A DNA stretch of 64,000 nt. Origin: Orbilia blumenaviensis (lineage: Eukaryota; Ascomycota; Orbiliomycetes; Orbiliales; Orbiliaceae). The notes beneath the pieces were generated by a model. The model worked only from the letters and a program-made list of their open reading frames with translations. It did no database searches and was not told the DNA's origin. The stretch spans positions 744,001-808,000 of the forward strand of contig JAVHNS010000015.1 in the NCBI GenBank assembly GCA_036872755.1, in the 5' to 3' direction. This document shows, piece after piece, positions 1 through 10,339 of this stretch. The position numbers and the translations under genes were made by a program. How positions within the stretch are numbered: the stretch's first letter is position 1; every line of letters starts with the position of its first letter.

Positions 1-1618
1 GATCAGATGCCATGCGGATAACTGCCTGATGAGCATAAAACTTTGCTCCCTCGCTACCTGCTTTTATGATCACATCCGCGTAATCAGGATTATTGAACGC
101 CCTATTAACATTTTAGCTCGCTAAACCACTGCCCACCATATGTAGTCATCTGACTCTGCCCCTGGTGCAGGGCGGTAAAGAATCAATTGTTTATGGTTGT
201 AGCTGGGTCTTCTAACTTACTTTAGGAAACCTTCATTCTTCCAACAATTTTCTTCCGTATCAAAACTCATTTTACTGCTGTTTATATCTTGCTAAGTTGG
301 CTACTATTATCTAAAAACACTATTGGGTGTGAGTGTTAGTTGAAATTTCAGGGAATAATCAGAACTTTACCCACAAGTGCGGACTCTCAAATTAGTTCTA
401 GGGGTTATATTTATTTGGCGTTCAGTGTTAATTAAAACCGCCTAAATATGGTATTTCTAGGATTGTAACTTATATGGAGAGTGCGTGTAAGGTCTAAGTC
501 CTGGATCGATATTTATGGTGTCCATATTTTCGAAGATTATTCTTCTAATTGAAATATTCTACTACTCCGCGGCCCTAGAAAAATTCCCCATTTTCAAGCA
601 TTCGAAGGTATACCGGTAGATAAACGTACCCTCCAGAACCATATGGAAATGAGCCATTGGATTCCAATTACCACAATATAGAGAGTACCATCTGAATAAC
701 TAGATGTTTAAACCGTCGTTGAGAAAGTTCAAGAAGCAATATAAGCATCAGCGTAAGAACTTATATATTCTGCGCATGAATTTTTCACTCTATAGGCTTA
801 TAAGCTTAGCCAATGTAAAGAGGTTGTTTCCTGAGTATTCGTGTTGCCTAAGGGCCTCTATATACATGTCTAGTGTAGGGATGTCCCTAGTGCAGTGTCT
901 TGCGCAATACAAAGGAAGCTGTTGGAACCTTTTATGAGTAGTTATAGATATAATGTCACCTTGTATATTTGGAGGTAGTATAGCTCGAGGAATATCTGTA
1001 TTCGATCGCATTTTATGTGGGTTGTATCGGTGTCGCGGTGTCGACGTCACGGTGGCTACGGTCGTCACCTGGCCCGCCTCAATGTCGGATTTTGTACTGA
1101 GGCTGCGTTGTTTTCCCCCAATCACTTACGTCGGAAAAAATATTTTTACACACTATACAAGCGGCGACAGCCGCGATCTGATTACCATTCCGGATGGGTT
1201 AAGGAGGGTCGAGATTTAACTGGCACGTGTAATGCGAGGTTGATACTTCCTAGACAAAATTTACGAAGGTAGATTCTTTTGCTACTGATGCGATTATTTG
1301 GAGTAATTTGATTTTTAGCGTAAAAGCTATACACGATAGTTCGACGAATTAGGCAAGGAGTATGGTATTGAACTAATAATCACATGCGTGATTCTGGTGA
1401 CCTGGAAGCGTTTCCCGTGAACCTATTCAAGGGTTGAATCTACCTTCGGTGCTCGGGGAGAAACGTTATCAGGTTCGCCCAGCATTTCCTTCTCTCATTT
1501 CTAGAATTTCAGTCGATACCACATTTGATTTCAGCCTGGCTACATGAAATAAAGTGCTTTTAAATAATTGTACTTCAACCAGGAGAGGATATTCCGGATT
1601 TAACTCCACGTAGGCAAA
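1..1618. other. gene-free AT-rich stretch
   Basis: No supported gene. Open frames here are short, lack a good ATG context or begin with non-ATG codons. The part around 950-1230 resembles a segment near 60180-60350 (shared 15-mer at about 1133 and 60258, followed by a second matching block), so it may be a decayed dispersed repeat. Confidence 0.6.
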
Positions 1619-2465
1619 TTAATTGCGAGGCGGAAGATCATTGGCATAGATATCTCGGGGTAGCGCCGGCTTTTGAGCGCCTAAGAAAGCCGCAACGAAC
1701 GTATTTCCATATTTACCCTCTAAAAGCCCATCATATATCTCTTCGCGCGTTACCTTCCAATGCGGGATTATAGTCCTTGCGCATGACTCCAAATCCTCCA
1801 AATCGCTTTTGTTGCAAAACTCGCAAACTTTAGCAAAGTTGGAAACATATTGTTCAAGAAACTCCTTAGACGCGGAAGCCATGATCTGCTGAGGACTAGC
1901 AGCGATCGCGTTCAAAATAGCCTTTCTCATATTTTGAAGTTGGAGGAAGTTTGCGACTTCGAAAGCGGGGACGTCCCATCCGTTATGGCTGTCGAACCAA
2001 GTGTAATCTCCGCCGTACATCCAATCAACGGCTTTGCTGAAAGCGATGTGGTCCACTTCGGGTAGCTCAATGACTCCTGAAGAAGCTTCGCGGAAATTCC
2101 CTGGTCCGATCGCGCATTTGAAGAAGTCGGAAAAGATGCAGATCACGGCACGGTGGAGCTTAAAGACCTTTTTTTCGCTGCCGACGAAGACTGTCATGTC
2201 GGTGAAGGTGGGGTCGTTAAGCATGCTGTAGGGAGAGGTGATTTGTTAGTCGCATCTGAGAATCAGGAAATACGAAAGTTTTAGAAGCGCAATCATACTT
2301 TAGGACGATATGGGCTGCGCGTGGACGCAGATTGATCTCCTGTGGTTGGGCCTGTGGTTGGACCTGTAGTTGGACCTGTGGTTGAACCTGTGGTTCTGCC
2401 TGGATCGATCTACCAGCGCCTCTGGAGCCTGTTGCGACGGAACGAGAAGATGACCTGCCAGCCAT
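1619..2465 (-). CDS. BTB/POZ domain protein (two exons)
   Basis: Model: exon 1 2465-2299, intron 2298-2226 (GTATGA donor, CTAAC branch, CTACAG acceptor), exon 2 2225-1619; 257 aa, frame kept. The ATG at 2465 sits in a CAAAATGGC context. Residues 1-55 are Ser/Arg- and then PQVQ-repeat-rich and probably disordered. The BTB fold follows: F63-T-D-M-T-V-F-V-G, then the K-L-H-R-A-V-I and F-F-K motifs, and the region after them (residues about 63-165). The C-terminal A-A-F-L-G-A motif resembles the neighbours at 3374 and 4715, but the terminal CxxC is absent. The family often acts as dimerising adaptors, for example for CUL3 ligases; no partner domain is visible, so the role is unknown. First of three genes in tandem on this strand with the same plan. 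Confidence 0.85.
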
Positions 2466-3373
2466 TTTGGCGCTGAAAAATTCTGATAGCTGGTGTGATA
2501 GGATATACGTATTCGAAAGATAATACTTCTGAAATTTCAACAATGAGAGAAGTTGGTACCAGTATTGGTGGGAGCTAGAGGTGTGAACAGGAACTGGAGA
2601 GGTATGAGATGGTGTGAAGAAGTGGTGATGGTTTCCGGATTAGAGGATGGATTTTAAATAGTTTAATCACTGAGTCTGTGGTTTTCATCTACTGTGCTTT
2701 ATAAATTCCCAGAGTTTGACACTATCATGATAAGTGCTTCTCGCCGAACTATAGGTAGCACTGAAAATAGAAGCTCTCGACGTCAACCAGGGCTGCTCGC
2801 ATATCCACTTTGAATATGATGTTATTATCTACCGGGGCTTGTAAAGCTTCGTGTATTGAGGTATTTAGTTTAGAATCATGCCCTGAGTTTACCTCTATTC
2901 ACATATTATTATTTAGATAACCATGAGTCCTTAGCTAGCTAGATAGATGTCTTTACGGCACAAACCTAGTTAACTATGTTTTTCGTTGCTGTTGATTATC
3001 GGGCTTGATTAAGCCCATGCACTCCTTGGAATAGAAAGGCAGGGAATTAATTTCGTTCACTGGCCGAGATAAAAGTGAGCTCTTAGACCCATGCGGGACG
3101 TATCAATCACATTGGCCTATTTAGAGGACACAAAAAAAGATTCGACCTTGAAGAAGAAATAAAATTGAATATGTAGAAGCTATTATTCAACATTGCGCAG
3201 TGGTGTATAATATCGAGACCCGGTTCTATTCTGTTTGTGAAACGTTTATACCGGTCTCCTTTAAAGTTCGAACGTTCGTTGTACCTAACTATAGTTACCG
3301 CTATATACACAGTCCCGCACGCACCCGTAAAATACCACCTTGCCTTAATGCACGAATCCTTCCTTCCATAAAT
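2466..3373. other. intergenic spacer
   Basis: Spacer between two tandem BTB genes. It holds the promoter side of the upstream gene (about 2466-2700) and nothing else I can support. Confidence 0.6.
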
Positions 3374-4110
3374 CTAGCCAAAGCAAGTATCACAATAATT
3401 CCAATGGCCCAAACTTTCCCTAGCGCCAATCAGCGCGGCCACAAACATACTTGGAAAAGATTCATCTTCCAACCCCAACAAGATTGTATCAGGCGTGAAT
3501 CGATAATGAATAACCACTCCCTCAACACACTTAATCAACATCTCAAGATCCTCCGGCTCGAAATCCCTGCACAGCGTCATAAATTTCTTCAAAAGATCAG
3601 TCTTATCCCCCACGGATAAACCGCATAGGCCTGTTTGGTAGAAGATGGCAAGTTGTCGGAAGATATCGGCTTTCAACTTAGGCATTCCTAGGAACTCGAC
3701 GGCTTTGTATAGAGGGACTATCGTTTTGCATGATTCAGGGGTGAGGATTAGACCGCCCTCGTATTGCCAGGAGACGATAGATTTGAAGATATCGGGATTT
3801 ATTGTGCGGATGTTGAGCTCCGTTTTATTCTTGGTACAAATGCTCTTGAAATATCTGGACGTTAAAGAAATTATGTCTTTGTGGAGGTGGAATGACTTCT
3901 TAGGCTTGCCAACGTATACGGTGATATCTGAGAACTTGGGTTTCTCGAGGATCCTATCCAAGTTTCAAGAGTCTTTAGAACGGCGTAGCTATCAGAATTG
4001 GGTTTTGGAACATACCGCATAAGCACAGACTTCTCGGATTCAGTCTGCTCTGAAGGTGCTTCAGATTCCTGGAATTCGGTGCATTCGCACTGAGGACTTC
4101 CGGAGCTCAT
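3374..4110 (-). CDS. BTB/POZ domain protein with C-terminal CxxC (two exons)
   Basis: Model: exon 1 4110-4016, intron 4015-3954 (GTATGT donor, GATAG acceptor), exon 2 3953-3374; 224 aa, frame kept. Residues 1-31 are an acidic, Ser/Glu-rich leader. After the phase-2 intron the BTB fold starts I-L-E-K-P-K-F39-S-D-I-T-V-Y-V-G, followed by F-H-L-H-K and Y-F-K-S-I. The C-terminus A-A-L-I-G-A-R-E-S-L ends in C-D-T-C, a possible half metal site. It is clearly paralogous to the gene at 4715, sharing the intron position, the strand-1 motif and the C-terminal motif. The apparent start further upstream in the exon 2 frame is TTG, so the spliced model is preferred. Function unknown beyond a BTB interaction module. 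Confidence 0.88.
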
Positions 4111-4714
4111 GATTGTTGATCGAAGAGTCAAGATGAACTACCTTCAATTTGGCGACGCTGTATTGCTCTCGACCCAGAGAGGATACTAGGAGCTTTTGTG
4201 AAGTATTTATTAAAAGCGTGGAGTATTTATAAAATGTGTGGAGCTAGTGGTTGGAATTCGAAACTGCGATTTAGGTGGAATGAGAGGAAGGAATATGAGA
4301 GGATTTTTGGTCTCGGTGATTTCGTAATATTGTTAGATTTAGCCCCATCCGGATGAACCCAGGGTAAACCATCAGAGGAAGCACCATAGTATACAAGTTT
4401 ACAAATAAGGAATACAATAAATCCCACAAATACAGCTTTTAAAATCTAAGATTAGCAAATTTGATATACCTAAAAAGTCAAAACTATAGTATTATGATCC
4501 TCAGCAAGTATACCAGCTTCTTTGTCTATCGAACGGAAATATATTAAAGCCACAGGATTGGCAGTGTTCTAGGGCCTCGAGTGCTTCTACTACATATTAT
4601 ATGTTTAAGGCTAGGATTTAGATAGGTAACACGAATTTCAGCAGAGCTAGTGACATGAGCTGAGTATTCTAGAATCCATAATAATAGGGTGTTCTTCTGT
4701 AATGATAGCTGTTG
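4111..4714. other. intergenic spacer
   Basis: No gene seen. It lies between two tandem BTB paralogues and must contain the promoter of the 3374-4110 gene and the 3' end of the 4715-5924 gene. Confidence 0.6.
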
Positions 4715-5924
4715 TTACGTTACACAGATATCTAGGTCGCTAGACCCAGAACGCCTTAGCTCAAAGGCATACAATCCCGAATCAAGACTTTGACCCCTGT
4801 TGCATCTCTGGCACACCGTCTGGCCCCCGAGATTCTGCATAGCACCAATATATGCCGTCCTAAACATATCATTAGGCCTCAACTCTCCATCCCCATACAA
4901 GAAAAAGGGTTGCCCCAGCCTCCAATGCAAAACCACCGTTTCTGCACATATAGTAAGCATCTGAAGCTCTTGAATGGATGACAGCTTACATATCTTCATG
5001 AAGAACGTAAAGAAATGTTCCTTTTCTAGTTTCTCCAGAAGGCATATACCGACCCTGCAGAAGTACGCGAGGTTTTGGAGAATATCGAACTTCAGATGTG
5101 GTATCCCAAGACCGTCAGCGCCTCTAAAGACTGAATACACAAAATTACCATAAAATGGAAGTTCTCGGATGCCGCCACCGTATTGCCAGCGAGTGATGAC
5201 TTTAAAAACCTCGGGCGACATTTTTGCGATTGTAAACTTGGTTATTTTCAGGTCTTTGCAGGCGGTTCGGAAGTAGTCTGATGTATGGCATATGAAGTTA
5301 CGGTGCAGCCTGAACGGTTGTCGTCTGGGCCCTATGTAGACGGTTATGTCGGAGAATGCTGAGTCATCAAGTATCCTATGATCACTGACATTAGCAACGA
5401 ATCTGTATAGTCGCAGTTAAGGTTGGCATTTACTGTGTAAAGTCTATACTTCGAGGTGCTATATCCTTTTGTTCATTTGCCTGGGCTGAGTTTGTATTTT
5501 CGATTGACTCCTCATGGCTCGCCTGTGGCTCCGGGCTTGGTTCTTTACTCGTCAATAGTGGCGCAAGCTCGTCTCCCGAAAACTCAGGCGAAGACTCGAC
5601 AACCAAACGACGGCGTTTAACTTTAACTTCTCTTTCCGGCGTCGAACCTGGACTTGGGACCCGCTTGGGGCTCGGCGGAAGATCTGGCGTCCTCTCCGGA
5701 TCCGCTACCGACTCTGGATTCTCTGAGCTGGAACTTGGGTTGTAACCAGATGAAGGTGGTGTTACGAAACCATCACTCGGAGGCTGTTCTTTATAGTTTG
5801 ATTTTATTCGTCTAGTCCGTGATGATATTGGGTCTGGAGAACTACAGCTGGAGTAATTGGCCTTTTGGCATCTTGTCCTTGATGATATTGGTGTAGAGTC
5901 TCGTGATGCGCCGTTGTTGGGCAT
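4715..5924 (-). CDS. BTB/POZ domain protein with long disordered N-terminus
   Basis: Model: exon 1 5924-5434, intron 5433-5376 (GTAAAT donor, GCTAAT branch, CATAG acceptor), exon 2 5375-4715; 383 aa, frame kept. Residues 1-163 are Ser/Pro/Glu-rich, with two copies of an I-S-S-R-T-R motif and a basic K-V-K-R-R-R stretch (residues about 119-124) that could be a nuclear localisation signal. The BTB fold follows: I-L-D-D-S-A-F171-S-D-I-T-V-Y-I-G, F-R-L-H-R, S-D-Y-F-R. The C-terminus has A-Y-I-G-A-M-Q-N-L and C-Q-R-C. It has the same intron phase and spacing as the 3374 gene. An internal ATG at 5221 would start inside the BTB and lose strand 1, so it is rejected. Confidence 0.88.
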
Positions 5925-7175
5925 CGCTAGGTAGGATCAATGAAGGAGTTATTCCAAATCTACGTATGTGATTGATATTTGTTGAAGTACTTAGACTGGG
6001 CGAAGGATTGTAGGGTTTGGCGATAAGATTACAAGGGAAAGGTCGAGATTTAGTTGGAGTAATAGGTTCTGATCGTGATACAAAGTATACTTATCCTTTC
6101 TAAGTTTTCACCCAGCATGTATACGAAGTACCTAGGTAAGTAACCATGGGCGTTTTGTTATATCAACCGAATAGGGAAGGCTGTTTCCAGGGAAATGGAG
6201 CTTCATGATACACTTCGCGTGACCAGAATAGACTGCCCTAATTCTTTGGGTTATCGAGAAGGATGTACGGTATTACGGAACGAAGCGCCGCTCTCCAATT
6301 AAACTGTGCGTGGGCAGACATTTATCTATAGCTATATATTTGATTTTTATATTAGGTCAGTCATTTCAGTGCGTGCAAGGAGGACACTACTTCAGTAGCC
6401 TCCTAGGACACTAAATTACCTGACATATGTAACTTCTTGTTAGGGGTCGTTATCCCACAACAAAGCTAGGCTATCAAAGTTTATGTCTTTACCTAGATAA
6501 TTGCACTAATAGTATCATCAAGAGTGTCCCATAATACAGCTTTACAGCTTCGTAGGTGGTGTTGTGCCCTGTAAACTTTTTTATCCGATATGTGTAGCGG
6601 GCTATTGAACGAATCTTTGGGGTTTAGTAAGGTTCTCGGTACTCGTCAGCTACCACAGGTAATTAAAATCTGTGTGCTATAGCTATAACCAAGTAATTGA
6701 AAGTTACCTACTTCCTTCTTTCTTTTTCCATCTTTCGTTCTTCCTTATTCATCCTATATGCATATATGTATACCCAACGCGCCAACGGCGTCGCGTCTCG
6801 AAATTCCGCTGGTGGCAATACCAAATAAGTCAAAATCTATATATGGAACCGGGTGACAATCTTAATGAAGACATAAAAATAGACCGTTCGCGATCGTCGC
6901 CTTTCTATACTCCAATACAAAGAGCACATATTATACCCGCAGATCAAATAATTGTGACTCCTTAGAAACCAGGTAGTCGTGTATTTAAAAACTCCGCACC
7001 TTGGAAACCCTTCGAAGTCTTGCATGTTATCCTTCAAAACCAAGGCGATTATTCAGAAGTTTCTTAAGACAATTTTACTTTGCATTTCATGTTTGATACT
7101 AAAGAGGGCTCATCACTGAAGCTCCTGCCGTTTCCTTCTTCTAATTAGCCGACAAAGGCAAATAATTACCGCGCA
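5925..7175. other. intergenic region with a possible upstream leader
   Basis: No solid gene. A C/T-rich tract at about 6705-6750, followed by an ATG at 6768 and a short open stretch to 6963, could be promoter and 5' leader of the coiled-coil gene that follows, but I could not link them by a convincing splice. Confidence 0.4.
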
Positions 7176-7865
7176 ATGGTATGCCTACCTGCTACTGGGG
7201 CCATATCCCACCTCACAGTGCACCCTAGACCACCGGCGACAAATGACAATCAACGCGACATCGAAAACATGAATGGGGAAGAGTACTACGATAGCACGTC
7301 TATTCTTAGTACAAGGTACCTCTTCGGGTGTCAAGAAAACGGGAACAAATCCGTGGTTAATAATTTCGCGAAGCTGGACTCAACAACGCAGGAACAGGAT
7401 GCCCCCAAAAAGAGTGACCAGTCTCAAATGGACATCTTGGGTTCTCGGGTTAGTGAAGAAGAGTTACAGATAAACAGAGGGGAAGTTGAGACCGAGGCAT
7501 TTGAGAGCGAGATAGAGCGATATGATTGTGTGCTGACAAAGGAATTTGATGAGTGGGCGAAGGAAAATGATGCTCAGATGCAGCAACGGGAGTCTATGAT
7601 GAACAAAATTATATCTGGGACGGACGAAGTGGTTTCTAAGATGGACGAAATGAGGTCTAAGATACACGAAATGGTTTATCGGACGGATAAACTGATTTCT
7701 GAAACGAATGAAGTGATTTCTCGGGTGAAAGAACTTAGGCGAAGGATATATATTGCATGCGGTATCGATCCGGGGCCTATGGATACAGAGCGGATGACGC
7801 TACGGGGCCAGTGCGAGGATACTAATCTGCGGGGCCGGCCGTCACCGGGTCCCGCAAACTCGTGA
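7176..7865 (+). CDS. heptad-repeat coiled-coil protein
   Basis: Single open frame of 229 aa. The ATG at 7176 is the first in frame; an ATG at 7269 is an alternative. Residues 1-90 are polar and without a recognisable domain. Residues about 100-190 are strongly coiled-coil. Within this, 7623-7748 is six back-to-back 21-base units coding heptads D-E-V-V-S-K-M, D-E-M-R-S-K-I, H-E-M-V-Y-R-T, D-K-L-I-S-E-T, N-E-V-I-S-R-V and K-E-L-R-R-R-I. Hydrophobic residues fall at fixed positions in each unit, so the DNA repeat period equals the coiled-coil period. The tail is Gly/Pro-rich. It sits between two BTB genes. Function not recognised; an oligomerising protein is inferred. A 5' exon may be missing. 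Confidence 0.6.
   Translation: MVCLPATGAISHLTVHPRPPATNDNQRDIENMNGEEYYDSTSILSTRYLFGCQENGNKSVVNNFAKLDSTTQEQDAPKKSDQSQMDILGSRVSEEELQINRGEVETEAFESEIERYDCVLTKEFDEWAKENDAQMQQRESMMNKIISGTDEVVSKMDEMRSKIHEMVYRTDKLISETNEVISRVKELRRRIYIACGIDPGPMDTERMTLRGQCEDTNLRGRPSPGPANS
7623..7748 (+). repeat. six 21-bp tandem units coding coiled-coil heptads
   Basis: Six adjacent 21-base units, diverged but alignable, each coding one heptad. Units mostly follow the pattern [D/N/H/K]-[E/K]-[V/M/L]-x-[S/R]-x-x. The repeat lies inside the 7176-7865 gene. Confidence 0.7.
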
Positions 7866-8003
7866 TTGCGGGCTACAGGTACATTTTAATAAGAAACATT
7901 CGAGATATCATTGCCCGAAAACTCTAGTCTTTGTTAATAGGACCCCTTAGATTAATTGCCCGTTGGGTGAATCGAGAGATTTTTATTGTTAAAATATACG
8001 ATC

Positions 8004-8836
8004 TTAGGATATAACTCGGATCAGAATTTCCAAAGCACTAAATTCGGGTGGGTATGAGAATTTAATGATATTCCCAACCACCCTCGCCGCATCCTTGCCG
8101 GTAATTTCCCAGTCTTGAGGTTTGGAGCGTCCGCTCTCGATAAACCTCGTGACACATGTGGTCAGAAACCACAAGATGTCAATTCTGTGTTGCCACATTC
8201 CCAGTTTACCCGCAGCTATGAAAGCAAGCTCGAATTCTTCTGGGGTGTGTAGAAAAAGCAGCGCTGGGGACTTGTGGCCGTATACGCGTGCCATCATGAG
8301 GCAGAATCCAATAGTGTCAACCTCTTCCAGCCTGAGAACTGGGTATATGCCATCATGCTGCTTTTCAGAACTTTCCAACATCTTTTTGATAACAGGTGAA
8401 TGGGCAGAGATCACATCGCTGTGGACGTAGAACGAATAACAGGCATGATCGGGGCCTGTGACGATGAGAACGTCTGCTCCCGGTGGTCGTCTACCATTAA
8501 TAACTCTTTCGAGTAGAAAACTCATTATTAGCATGCGGTCATGCGGACAGGTTAATAACTAAGATGGTAATTACCCGCAAAAGATTTCATAGCTACTCAT
8601 AGGCTTGTCGTCCTCTTCTTCACTGGACTTTTCAGATTCTTCGGATAGCTATATGATTTTTGACGAGTCGGGGTTAGTTGATTGGGTTACTGCTCTTTCG
8701 GACTTAAATTCGCGAAGCTGGTGATAGGAGATTGTATGGAGTTTTTACATACCGCCAAGTCACGTAGAGAGCCGGTAATATCATCCTCATTGAGAGGAGC
8801 AGCCTTAGGCCCAATGGTTGAAAGCCGTTCGGACAT
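8004..8836 (-). CDS. BTB/POZ domain protein (three exons)
   Basis: Model: exon 1 8836-8753, intron 8752-8649 (GTATGT donor, CTAAC branch, ATATAG acceptor), exon 2 8648-8575, intron 8574-8521 (GTAATT donor, GCTAATA branch, ATGAG acceptor), exon 3 8520-8004; 224 aa, frame kept. The first 53 residues are acidic (S-E-E-S-E-K-S-S-E-E-E-D-D). Exon 3 carries a BTB-like fold: G-A-D-V-L-I-V-T-G, F-Y-V-H-S-D-V-I-S-A-H-S-P-V, and the later helices with F-I-A-A-G-K-L-G. The second intron is phase 2, as in its paralogues, but its branch-to-acceptor distance is short, so that junction is the least certain. A decayed duplicate of this gene lies upstream at 9319-9730. Confidence 0.78.
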
Positions 8837-9318
8837 CTTGTTTCTTTTGTCTAATATGATGCTTGAAGGTGTTCGCGATGGTGTCTTTGGGTGCGAAATA
8901 CCCTTGAAGGTGGTAGGGTTGCTGGTATGAAATAAGAATCGTTGAAAGGAGATGAAGTGCAAATTTGACGCGTCAAGGAGTTGTCTTGTAGACTGTGAAA
9001 AGGAGCTGTGTGATGTTTTTATAGTCAAGGCCAGTATTCGAGAAGCCTTCTCGGCACTTTGGAGTAGTATCAAAGCAGACACTGTGGGCAAAGGCGTCTT
9101 AAGACATCAGAGCGGGTCCAATACAACAACGGCGCAATGTTTGATATATACAACACTTATCAACTTTATATAAGTTTACTATTCCTCCGCGAGCTATCTT
9201 GCAGTAAAACAGTATTAACATACTAGTAAATGAAACCCAAATTTTAAATTATAATATCCTTGTGAGTTATTTTTTAAAGAAAATACAAAATAAAAGATAA
9301 ATTGATAAGAATTACATC
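8837..9318. other. upstream region of the 8004-8836 gene
   Basis: The frame stays open upstream of the ATG at 8836 but holds no other in-frame ATG, so it is treated as promoter and leader. Nothing else supported. Confidence 0.5.
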
Positions 9319-9730
9319 CTCGGCTTGCCCTCAGCTATGAAAGTAAGCTCGGATTCTTCGGGGTGTGTAGGAAACGCGGTGCTGAGGACCCAGGACCTGC
9401 AGCCGCATATCAGTCACAACGCGATAGGATCAGACAGGGTTAACCTTCTCCACCCTGGCGTGGCACGTTCCGTCATCCTGCTTTTTTTCTACCAACGCTT
9501 CAGTAACAAGTAAATGGGCAGAGGAGGATACCTTATGAGTACAAATTCAGTAATTAGTGGGGACTTATGCAGACAGGCTTAATAGAAAATGGGATAATTA
9601 ACGTAACTATCCTGCGGGGCAACGGGGTCCACTGCTAAGCGAGATGGCACAAATTTTGATAGGTTAGTGGATCATTCTTGGCATACTCTTGGCTCACCCC
9701 GTTTGTCGGCGACCGAAGGAAGGGTATGCC
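9319..9730 (-). pseudogene. decayed duplicate of the 8004-8836 BTB gene
   Basis: Base-level similarity to 8209-8700 runs in the same order and orientation. Matching blocks include CAGCTATGAAAG and GGGGTGTGTAG, then AATGGGCAGAG. Further on, GCAGACAGGCTTAATA matches the 8545 region and TTAGTGGATCATTC matches the 8670 region. Translated on the minus strand it still reads A-H-x-x-V and later Q-D-D-G, matching the intact gene, but is interrupted by stops. About 70 bases corresponding to the BTB first strand are missing, and the intron-side sequence is included, so this is a DNA-level tandem copy rather than a retrocopy. No function expected. Confidence 0.7.
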
Positions 9731-10339
9731 AAGCGTCAACACTGACAACGTTCCTACAGCTGTCGGCACGACATTACGAGCCGATGGTATTGGCGGCTGG
9801 AACAGTTTGGAACTATCAAATGGCTTTGCTATGAATAAAGACTACTTAAATAAATACTTTAACCCCTCATGAGTAGATAGACCTGAGCAGCCTTTTTTTT
9901 TTTAGAGAGTATTCTCAAACATCGAAGGCGTTAGCAATTAAACTGAACTTCAAAATCCACGAGCGCATAGGCGACTTAGATGCGAGTTTTCCGTAAGTTC
10001 TTCTATACAGACATATGTCCTTATACGCTATAAATTTGTTTTGGAGCCGCTTCATACTGAAGAAAGTAAGCAGTCTGGAGACCTTTAAACTTGTTGTTGC
10101 AGTTGTATAACATATAACGACGACATCGTCCTCGTATATCTCGAACTCCTCAAAACCGTAGAACACTATTTAAACGACGTCTACACACGCCGTCATGACA
10201 GAGAATGTTGACCTTACTCTACAAACAATCATCCACAAACTAAACCATCACCACCACCGCCGCCATCATCATTATCCGCATCAATCACGAACCCACGAAT
10301 TGAGTCCAAGCAAACAAACGCACCCACAAGCGTCAAACC
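9731..10339. other. intergenic spacer
   Basis: No gene supported. The stretch just before 10339 has a His-coding CAC/CAT run and CA-rich leader sequence, probably the 5' leader of the next gene. Confidence 0.5.

Noticed and set aside
8122..8430. Plus-strand frame over the 8004 BTB gene
   Set aside because: Antisense shadow of the BTB exon, although its resemblance to a frame at 9325 helped reveal the decayed duplicate.
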